From Trichobilharzia szidati (taxonomy: Eukaryota; Platyhelminthes; Trematoda; Strigeidida; Schistosomatidae), in assembly GCA_944472155.2 (NCBI GenBank), contig OX235273.1:84748793-84812792 (forward strand): 64,000 nt of DNA. Reading direction: 5' to 3'. The notes beneath the pieces were generated by a model. That model worked only from the letters and a program-made list of their open reading frames with translations. It was not told the origin of the DNA and did no database searches. Within the stretch, counting starts at the first letter, position 1. Each line of letters opens with the position of its first letter. Of this stretch, positions 49,253 to 61,000 are shown in pieces. The position numbers were made by a program, and so were the translations under genes.

Positions 49253-52200
49253 ACTACACACAACAAATAGAGGAATAAATAAGAAATAATTGTGCAGGCT
49301 TCACGTTGATACTTTTGTACTACCGGTTAACACTTACAACGATTGAAATAGGACACAAAAATATTTTGAAATTCTGCAGTGATATTTATTCATCATTTAG
49401 TATAAATGTCAAATATAATTGTAATATGAATTAGTGCACTTCACCACATCACACCAGTCAGTGCATGCAAACATACATGGTATGAAAAAGACTGAATTCT
49501 GATGGTTACCAACATACATTCCATTCAAAGGACAAAGTGAATAAGTTAGGCTACTCAGATGATGACTACACTTTAAACTCTAGTTGGTTAATTTTTTGAA
49601 TATTTTGTCAATCTGTTAGGAAGTGGCGTGGGGGGTGGTGGTGGTGTATTTTATCTTGTGTAAATGACTTCAGCGGACACTGAAAAAGTGTTCTTCAATA
49701 ATAATGAAAAAAGGGGAGGTGAAAAGACGGAAAAAAATACAAACCAGGTATACTTGATGGAATTCCAACAACGAAAATGATCCAAAACACAACTGAAATA
49801 TGTATATAATATATACAACAACAAACACGAATTAATGACGATATAGAAATCGACAAGGAATGAAAATGTGCTAACGATACTACAAATAGATCAAAATTGT
49901 TTTTTTTATCCTGCTCCATTCAGTAAAAGAGCAGCTTACCACATGGTACGGAATACATGTAGACTAATATAAACAAATACAAAAGAAAATCAATGAAGAA
50001 ATAAAATCATGTTTGAGTTTTCAAAGAAAAAAAAGAAGAGGAACAGAATTTGAAAGGGTGTACTCATCACAAGGTCAAAGTAGAATGTTATTTCCGCTCA
50101 CTGGTTTGTTTTACACATAGATTTCCGATGAGTATAGTATTTACCAATCTGAAAAAATGTATATTCTAAAGTGATTTAACAGAGAAAGATGGGTGGAGAA
50201 TGTTTAACCTTACTTTGAATAAAATTTTACAGAAAGAGAGATAAGACTACGACTAAAAATGTTAAAAGTAAGGCAAGATATATTAGACTTGTCATTAATA
50301 GAATAAATCAGACAGAGGTTTTGGTAAATCTCAATGTAGATTTCGCCAAGAACTGACATCAGTTCGAGAGTCACTGGATAGCAAGGATAACAGGACAGAT
50401 GTTACCTCTTAGATTGACTATCTTCAGCAGTATGACGTAAAGACATCACTCGGGATCGGGACGAGGACCTTCAGGTTACCAAGGTCGCCTGCTGACCACT
50501 CAGCCACTACTAGGTGAGAGATTAGAATTTATCGGCCATTGGAATGCGACCCAGTGGTTGAATGGCTAACCAGTTCGCCTCATAATCTGAAGAAACTAAG
50601 TAGCGTTACTTAACTGTCCCAACTAAGACGAAACATTTGTCCACTGTTACTTTCTTTTCAATGATTCCTCTAACTGGTGTTGCTTTGCGACGAAACTTAC
50701 ATTGATACAAAAGCAACCACGAATACTACTCATCTAGGTCAGAAACCCAAATTAATTCTAGATATTACAACATGCGCACAAATTCTAACACTATTGATCT
50801 TATTTCAATAACTTCTTACTTTTACAATCAGCCAAATATTACGACAATAAATATCAAGATACGAGTAATACTTTCAACATTTCACACAAGCTAAAAGCTG
50901 CTACAACAAATAAAGGCGAATAAAATCACTGTAATAACCATTAATATTGTAAAACCAAGGCATTCTAAACGATGATCTTCCATAGCACAAAGAAGTACAA
51001 TAGAAACAACACTGTTCTAACACTGACTACCTAATGAAAACACTGTTCTGTCTCTCTGGATTCAACGTAGAACTTGGCACCGAAGTGCAGCAGTTCGAGT
51101 TGCCACACTGATACCAACTACGGGAAGAGTAAAACCAGCGAGTAAACTTAGTACCTGATTTACTATAACTTTAATAATTGGTTTTTTTTATAATTGTGAG
51201 TTATGGAAACCTTGTAAGAGATCGTGCTTTGGATTATATTTTTACGCGATCCAACATAAGACACCTGATCATTTTATCTGAATATTGCAGTTTTTATTTG
51301 CTCTATCCCCCTTTCGTTTGTATTGCAAAAATAAGAATAATATACTTTTAATTATATGATAATAATGCCTTCCTTTCACTTTTCAAGTTACTTTCAGGTC
51401 GACGTACAGAAATGCGATGTGGCATTATAGACCAATAATTTAGTAATGCTAGCGCCTCTATGCTGTCAATATCTGTTTGACTGACTGACTGACAGGAAAT
51501 AAATTCACAATTCAGAAAATACGCGCTGATCAAAACTCTAACGATAAACTACCTCCTACTTGGTTTTTTTCACTCTGCTAATAAATACGCCTAGACTTAA
51601 ACAGATGACACCAGAGCTAAATGTAAACAACGACTGCTGATGAGTCCCAAACCGTCCAGTACTCCCAGGTTTTCCAATGGTTCTCTAACTGATATCAGCT
51701 TATGATGAAATCCTCCAGTCAATCAAACAAAATCCCTACAAAATCAATACTCGAAAACTAAAACTAAAAGGCTAATGATAACAATATCTAGTGAAAACAT
51801 TATTTTAAGCCAAAATTTCTAGTTACTAGCAAGGACTTTAATATTAGTGAGACAGTATCTAATGTAGATGCTACCACTGATAGACAACTTAAAGGCACAC
51901 TCAAAACGCTTTAATCTGGAGTTATAACTATCCAAAATCTCAGTAATACTGACTGTAAAGTTTGATCTTGCATCATTGAATGTTGTACAGCTAGAGTATA
52001 GGGCAGATGAAGATCACCCTGAATTTAAAGTATCAAGCTATCGCAATGCATACGATTTATAGGGTCAATTATAAGTTATAACGAATTATTGAGGTATGGA
52101 TGTAATAACAGTAATTCTGACTGACATTTAAAAAAATATAATTACTTCTTGAAAAGAGGTATGACTGAAATGTTTTAATACCTGCCATATATATGTATAT

Positions 52201-52723
52201 ATATTTCGTTGAAAAAATAAAACTGAAGCAAAGGTATTTGATATATTAAAAAAACAAAATAAGAACTCAACTTGCTGGATATGAACTAAGGGATTAGAAC
52301 ACTCATTTTTAGCAGCATATAAGTTAATAAAATCATATGCAACGATGTTACCATTTCATACTATGAAGCAGTTTCGCTCATCACACAGCATAGACTAGAA
52401 TTCACCACATTTTCAAAATAATCATTCAATTAAAAGTTGCCATGTTTGCATGATATCTCCTTCATTGAGCAAAATTTTATACAACATCAATAATGAACGA
52501 GTTTTTTAAAAATCCACACTACGCATTTCGCTTAAATTGCGTGCATACATTCTTTTTCTCTCAGTTATTTGAGCCTGTTGACGAAAAACTCAAGTGTCCA
52601 GCCTAACAATCGGTTTAGCTGATGCATTAAAGAAAAAAAGGCTTACTTATGGAACAGATACTCGAGACCGTAAAAACTACTTGTTATATGTTTAGGGGAT
52701 TTACAGCGATAAATTGTCGAATT

Positions 52724-52767
<44 letters not shown>

Positions 52768-55700
52768 TACAGAAACATCTATTTTTCCTCCGGAAGTGAA
52801 GCAGGCGGATTATAACAGTACTGTCAACTTTTTTAATTGCTCTCTTCAGCTGATACTCATAATAAAAGTAACAATAATAATAATAACTACACATAATTAA
52901 CTAAATACGACAGATATACTTTGACTGAATAGTTCTGTAATAATTCCGACCATACTCTGATGCATTTATTTCATATGAAACTCGTAAAATGGTTCACAAT
53001 TAAATTTGGCTGAATACAAATAATATTCTTATTTCATTTAACACGAATCAATTTTTTGTACTTTTATAATCATCAATGTTGTAGGTTAAATTAATGATGA
53101 CCTTAAATTTAATTTCAATTTTTCTCTGTACGATTAAATCATGATGACCGTTTGACTAAACAAAACCATAAAAATTTTATCCCTCTGGTATGGTTAGAAT
53201 TTTCAACAAAAAAAAAATAAATTTACATATATGTTAACGAATGTTCACATACAAATGACACACAGTCATGAACACAGGACTATTCATCAGAAAAAGGTAT
53301 TTTTTGAGACTTAAATGTTGGATAATTTCTGAAAGATATGGAGGACCTAAGCAGAGATATGGAAAACTTAATCAATACAAACTATTTGACACTTCGTAAC
53401 AAATAGTATCGTCTTGATTATCAATTGGGCAGTTATACTGGCGTGTACGATTAAAAAATTACATATGAAGATATGTACTTCAGATGGCCTAGGTAAAAGT
53501 GAGAATGTGAATGATTAGCAGGTTCAGGTATCATCATCCATTGAAGTCAGAATACGCACACTTAAAGTGTTTGAGGAAGATTATAAGTTTGATAAACTGA
53601 AAACTGAGTTGTATACGTTATTTCAGCTTGCAAAGATTTCGCTTATTGACTGGTCTTCAGTTAAAGCCTAGTAAAGCTCATTAATATTAATATAATTGAT
53701 TTAACAGTAAGCATTGACTGAACTGACTAACTTTTGACACAGGACTTTGTGCAGAAGTACAGAAGTCCAAGTTGCCACAACCCATATAAAGGTAGAGAAA
53801 ATAAAAAAGAGACTCAAAAGAAATGCAATGAACAGAAGTGTACAGTAGAAAGAACGGTAACATGGAAAACGATGAGGATTGAATGGATACGAAGAATCAC
53901 AAACAGTGGATGCATCCGAGCTAATGAGAGAGATTTGAAGTCAAATCTCCAAAGTATGGTAATCCCCAATCATATTTTAGCTCAACCAATTTTTCATTTT
54001 TTGTCTATACAATTTGTATACTCTTCCTTATTACGTCAATTGTTACTGTTACTACTCTCACTTTTAACTGTCCCCGGTATTATTTCACTTGTTCCACTTG
54101 TCATTTTAAATCAATTCTTTTTTTACAACGTTAAATTCTATGCTATTAAATTTCACACAATATTACGTAACGTTTTCATTTTATTTTATTCGATTTGTCT
54201 AATCTTATAATTGCACACCCTTTTTCAAGTTCTATGTATGTATATACAGAATCCGGAGAAATGTCTTTAATTTCTCGAATTTTCCTCTGACTCCTGTTCA
54301 AATGCAAATATTCTATATATGACATTAATTTGCTTTGCCACTTGACATTTAACTACGATTATAATCACAAACATTTTAGTTTTAATTGCATTTCATATTA
54401 TCATTATTATTTTACGCATTCACACCTATGATTCAATTCCCTCACCGGATATAACTTCTTAAAAACCATATATATATGATTGTACAGCTTGATAATAAAT
54501 TCGTTGAAAAGAGTCTCTTCGCTGAATCATTTGTTTTGATTTTCTAAATCTCCAATAGTCTCTAGTTAATGGTTCTTAGTATGCTGAGGAGACTCACAAA
54601 GCAGTCTACGCCTCCTTACGTGGCTCAAAACAAATGTCAGAGATTTCATAGACTGATGTCAAGTTTTGGTTTGATCACACTTAACTCTTTTCCAACCTAA
54701 TCCTATGTAAGGCTAGAATTGATCATCGAGGAAAGCAGTAGCTAAACAGGCACAACATAAGTCCTAGCCATCTTAATCGACTCAACTTCACAGTCTCATC
54801 GATTGACTTGGCCTTCTTACCTGGCACTCTACGCCCAACCTAGATATTACTCAACATATAATACCACTTAACACATGAGTTAGGATGCCGCTTAGTCAAA
54901 AACATCTGGCTTTATAGTTTTATTGTCCATGTTTCACTCACCGCCATAAAGGAAGACAGAGAGAAGTGCTGCGCAGTACACGCTTCCCTTGGTCGACAGC
55001 CAGAGACGTATCTACGCCAGGGATGACGCAAGTTGGCAAATGCTACACGAGCCTTTTGTATTCGTGCTGAAATTTCTTCAGCAACCAGTCCACTAGGGCT
55101 GATGCAACTTCCCAAATAAGTGAAGTAATCAACACGCTCTACCACTTCACTTCCTATCTTTCAGATAGGAGTCGGAGCAGTCCAATCTTGCAGAATCATC
55201 TTGCATTTGACAGGAGAGAATCGCATGCCAAACACTCGAAGATTTCTACTCTATCTGTTCAGAAGACTCTGAATTCTGTCAGTCTTCTCAACTAGGAGGA
55301 CAATATCATCCGCATACACTCCGTCGACAAGACTGTCCCCTAGTGGCAAGTCAATCTTTAAATCGCTAAAGTCAGCTAGGGTCAATTCCATTAGGACATC
55401 TATGACGACACTGAACAAAAACAAGGACAATAGGCATCCCTGACGGACAATACTGGTTGTCATCGCTTCAGATGACAGCTCTCCTTCAGCTCCTACACGG
55501 CTACATGAGTTCGAGTAGATTGCCTTGACTAGTGTTATGAAGCTTCTCGGCACCAATGAAGGCATAATAAGCCCTAGGAAAGTTGTAAAATGCAAACTGC
55601 AGTATAACGCTAAACATATTTCTTAAAAATAAACTTGAAGACTCGGTTCATTCGCTTGAACATTCGGCTGTTGGCCAGTGGGTTTTGGCTGTGCCGACGT

Positions 55701-58030
55701 CGCCCTCGGCAACAAGCATGGTATTATCAGCTCTCATGTAATGTTTGGATTATGACGCAGTACATATAAGACCTGTTTCGAGTATATGAGTTCAAGAATT
55801 CATTTACAAACCAAAGTTTGGAAAAGTAAAATGGTGATGTGAATACAATGATACAAAGAAAACTGACTTATAAACTAAACAAAATTTCTAAGCTACTAGC
55901 ACAAAAATGACATTTGACAGAACACGAATACTTTTATCAACTTTGACATAAAATAATGCAAGACATTGGGATATAAATATTGTAAAATGATGTTTTATTA
56001 CCTTTAACCTTTCAGATGATGTCCTTTTCAAGAAATTCCGAGGTCCTAAAGACAATGACTGACTGAAATTGGAAAATTTGGACTGATTACTAGATTTTCC
56101 TGAATGTTGAGAAATCTGGGTACTGGAATCCTCGGACACATCGTACGTCTGTGATTTTACCTTCAGTGGATTCAATGAGACTTTGGCTAATTCTGTAACG
56201 GCAATTTCATCAGCCATATCTGCAGAATATGCTGTCTCTAAAATACTAAGTCCCATTGTGTCTAAAAGCTAAAAAATGAAAACAAAGATAAACAGTGTCG
56301 ATTAACAAGTTAATTTAACAGAAATGAATATCTGACATTGCTACACATCTCTCATACAGCTGAAACAGCATGTAACTTGATTAACAAATGAGCTGAAAAA
56401 CAACCCGTACTCTCGATATTTACAAAACTAAAATATTTAACTTATTAATTCTGAGTTTGATCATTACTTCTGAATCCTCTAATGCATGCTGAAGCAGCAT
56501 AACTTTCGTCTATTCTATAATGCTACAACGAAAACTGAACATCCTTTTCTCTTTTATGGACAAGTTTTCAGAATCAGTAAGCGACCAAAATTAGAATTAG
56601 CGGAATGAGGGAAAATATTTGCATAAAAGTGCGTGGAAATAAAAGAACCTTGAGTCATGCATATAAGCAAAAACTAAGGATTGGTAGGGTGACAACTAAT
56701 AATCCAAGTCTATCACTCGAATTGGCTAAACAAGTTAGAAACATATTATGAATACTACAAAACTAGATTACGTTTTCATATGCAAAATAATTCAACTGAA
56801 GGGGAACCCGGTTGACAAATATACACAGTTGGTCAGAAAAACAAACACAGTAGAGTGGTGAATTCGCCGGCAACAGAAAAAGAATAGTTTTGACTATAGC
56901 CAAAGTAGCAAACACAGTAATTAAGAAACAGAAGTGAAAAAAGTGTTAAGACTAGATTACCACAGTTTTTGTTGAAAGCGAGCACTATATATATATATAT
57001 ATGCTAATCAAACACAACTATTCTTCACCTTATAATGTCACGAAATGCGTTGACTAACCCCACTGCTTCTTCCAGAGAGTTCTACTAGTAGTGTGGTGAG
57101 AGCTGGATGCTAGCCAAAGTTGGTAGACAGTAATTGACGTCAATGTTTATATCCCCAATATTGGTGGTGTGAAAATGAGAACAAAGGCTTTGCGTAGGCG
57201 GATACAGTTAGCATATGGATGATCTGACACAGCCACAAAGAGATGCAAGATTAACTTTGTGTGAGAAACAACCAATCAACAGACTGTATTTTCTACTAAC
57301 GTTAACCTACAATAATGTACATCAAAATCTATAAATATGTGTTGATTTTCCTTAATAAACGATCTGTTGCCTGGCCCTTGTCTTCTTTTGTTACAGTAGT
57401 ACACAATGGATTAAATGGAAGCCACTCAGATAACTATATCTGGCTACATCACGTACTTCAAAGACACTATTCAACTTCACATGGATTGTACTGTATTCTA
57501 CCTTTTCAATCACGTAGCACAACTCAATCATGAAATAAATATTAAAGATTGTCAGATTTAAAGGAACACTGCATAGCGGTGCAGTTTAGAATATAATGCA
57601 ACTGTAAATTAACTAACCTGTCTTATAATGAAGGATGCTACATCTTTTGATTCCCAGTAACTGGCATGTAAAATTGGAGGTAATGCACGAGCCAAGATAT
57701 TTTGAATTGCTTCTGGACAATGGACACTGTAGTCAACTCGTTTAGGACCCCACCACGATTGTCGTACTTAAAATTCAAAATGAAATGAATAAAACTTAAG
57801 CAGAGTACACTGGCCTACACTTAAAATAAAAATAAAAATATGTGTTCAAAAGTTGAGATTCACTTTATGAATAATATTTCACAGACTTTCACAGTGTATC
57901 ATAACGAACAATGTTTAGAGTTATAGACGATGTTAACCTTTACGCTAACAGAAAGAAGTTGACAGTGGTGTACTCCGATGTAAAAAGTAGCGGCTGAGTT
58001 TAGTGTAATAACTGCTTTGCCGAAGATATA

Positions 58031-58070
<40 letters not shown>

Positions 58071-61000
58071 CAAAAGATGAATGTATGAATATAGTACGAC
58101 AGGGTTGCATAGAGAAACTTCTTGAACCAAGCTACTAAGTAAAACAATTGAAAAGATTCGAGCCAGTGGGTTAACCAGTGATTTATTGACAAGCACATAC
58201 CGGTAATACCAATTGGTGTGGGTGAAGATATTACTAACTCCTCAATAGTTACGCAGTTTTCATAGATGAATGGTGGAAACAGCACGTCACCTTGAGCAAA
58301 ACTTAGTCCATTCAAGTTACGGAATCATGTTTTAAGCTATATTTTTTAATCCCGACAAAACAGAAGGAGTTGTCAGATATGCTGCATTTAGAGTGAAATT
58401 GAATAGTAATCCTGAAAATACGGGGTTCCAAATACGTAGTGCTGCTTTTCTCCACTTATATGTCAACTTTTTATAAGCAGTATGAATACAACATCTTAAA
58501 CAAAGCACTGAGGACACTGTCATGTAATATTTTTTTTAAACAACAATATATGAGATGTTTGGAGACAGTCAAAACAGAAAATCTTGAACCTAGGTCACAC
58601 GCCCATTAGCACTTATCAGCAAGTCGTGTCTGAGACCACGACAAAATTACTATCCTCTAAGAGATTCCAACCTATGTCGCACTGTGATGAAGTTAGAGAC
58701 ATCAAAAATGAGCTGTTCAGGTCTCGGCTGATCTGCAATGATGGGTAGGTTTATTGGCCGCTAGAGATTAACCAATTTCATATTGTCTAGCCTTTAGTTC
58801 TAAATGAATTCAGACAGTCACCGTTCAATATTTCAATAAGTGGATCAATTTAAACCATTCAGTTAATCAACACAGTCTTCCTAGATATCTAATATGATAT
58901 ATATTGGAATGTTTATGGGTAGAGCATCAACTTTTTCCTTCCTAAATTTCTCACTTCAGAAAATTTCAAATGGAGTATTCCCCACACATTTATGCTACCT
59001 TATTAGCAAGAATCAGAGTGTAAAGCAATAATCGGCTTTGTTGTAAGACTCATGATTGTATTTACATTTACTAGGCAATTGTCCAATGACAATGTTTTTC
59101 AAGTGTTGGTTTGTAGGGATTTGATTGGTTATGGGATTTTCATCATGAGCTGACATTAGTTAGAGAACCATTGGGAAACCTGGGAGTACTGGACAGCTGT
59201 TTCGTCAGCCTAGTTTGTAACCCTTCGGCAGTACGCACCCACCGGGATTCGAACCCAGGACCTTCTGGTTACAAGGCAAGTTGGCTCGTAGACCATTAGG
59301 CCACTGGGACCCGATCCAATGGCCCATGAATTCTAACTTCTGCCAATTCACGACATAGCGCGACCCCTAGCCAATGTCCAGTACTCCCAGGTTTTCCAAT
59401 GGTTCTCTAACTAATGTCAGCTCATGATGAAAATCCTGTAACCAATCAAATCCCTACAAACCAACACGAATATCAATGAGATGCTCACTAGTGACTTGCC
59501 CTATTCAGGTAGGTAGTTGCCTGGGGTTCTAGTGAGAAGTCGTGACCAGTAGGGTGCAGCAGGTCGGATGTGAGGACAAATACTCGCCGAAGACATTGGC
59601 TAGGGGTCACGCTATGTCGTGAATTGGCAGAAGTTAGAATTCATGGGCCATTGGATCGGGTCCCAGTGGCTCAATGGTCTACGAGCCAACTCGCCTTGTA
59701 ACCAGAAGGCCCTGGGTTCAAATCCTGGTGGGTGCGTACTGCTGAGGAGTCCCAAACTAGGACGAAACAGCTGTCCAGTACTCCCAGGTTTTCCAATGGT
59801 TCTCTAACTAATGTCAGCTCATGATGAAAATCCTGTAGACAATGTTTTTATTCCGGAGTCGGGTACTAATTAAAACCGCTAATACTAACTGGAAACTGTC
59901 CTGTTTAAGTAATGTTAAAAAATTAACACTGAAAATATGAAAACCCGAATGATAGAATGTGTGTAAAGAGTTTATTCAGTCTTCAGAAGAATCTATCACA
60001 CTCAAAGAATGCAATCTTTCTCAAATAAGTATTACAAATACATTAAAAAAAACAAATATAAATACCAATTTAAAAACAAACCTTTCTTTAAAGTCTCTAA
60101 GGCTATAAAAGTCTTTTTTTCCCAATTTAATTTCTGATCTTTCTGTTGTTGTAATTTAACCGGAGAAATGCTGTCACTATTCTCAGAATTTATTGAATCA
60201 TTAGGACTTTCCGTGAAATTAAAGTATCTAGTTGAATAATTTGGAGAGAATAATTCAGCTTGTTGGACAAGAGTTTCAATTAGATTTGTTGACTGACCAT
60301 CACCAAGTGGATAACGTATATACTGTGGTATAAATATAGGCGATATATGACTAAAACGATTATCCAACAATGGTTCAATACGGAAACCACATGGATCAGT
60401 TAAATGGAATAGATTGTACGCTTGATCCACAATCAATCTGAATTCTAATCATAGTTACAAAATGAAGAGAGAGAGAGAGAGAGAAAGAGAGATAGATAGA
60501 GAGAGAAACCAGTTGCAGAAAAAACATAACAAATTATATATAAAGGACAAAACATTTACACGAAAAATTTCGTACTTTAAACATAACTGAAGAGTAAACA
60601 AAAGTCTAAAAGAGTCAAATTTCATAATGAAAAAAAAAGATTAGATATTTAATACATTTATTAATGATAGTAATTTATTATTTTTTAAAAATCTATTGAA
60701 GTTGAAGTGATATCCGACTGAATAACCATTGTAACAAAATTATCTCGTTTCAGTGCACTTGAGAGTGTTTCATGAAGAAGAGAAAAAAAACGGATGAGTA
60801 AAGCACATCATTGAAGTGCTTTGAAGTATTCAAAAAACAACAACAGATACTAATATTAGTTGGTATGAAAACGTGTTAAAACATTAAAATAGGGGAATTG
60901 TACACTATCTATGCTAGTGTGTATATGAAGTTAAATTACAAGATCAACAAGTGTTATCGTGCAGGTTGATAGTAATAAGCTCTTCATTTACTTGTACGAT

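Larger units (their letters stand above)
39366..56001 (-). other. PITPNM: 16.6-kb intron loaded with repeats
   Basis: It lies between exons 56002-56268 and 39249-39365. It holds RTE fragments, hammerhead SINEs, foldback elements and AT microsatellites, each listed separately. Stretches 40700-43780, 44350-45575 and 52100-53700 hold nothing I recognise apart from simple repeats. Confidence 0.75.

Noticed and set aside
52643..52900. Open frames on both strands over the AT repeat
   Set aside because: They arise from (AT)n reading as alternating Ile-Tyr.
53734..54210. 158-codon open frame as a gene
   Set aside because: Its first half is a reverse-oriented RTE 3' fragment, and its second half is low-complexity hydrophobic AT-rich sequence.
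57899..58315. 138-codon minus frame
   Set aside because: It runs through the (TA)n microsatellite and shows no domain; splice borders do not fit the neighbouring exons.
60431..60440. CAG at 60438-60440 (minus) as the acceptor of the DDHD exon
   Set aside because: It would leave a phase mismatch with exon 62718-62853; the GATTAG seven bases upstream keeps the frame.
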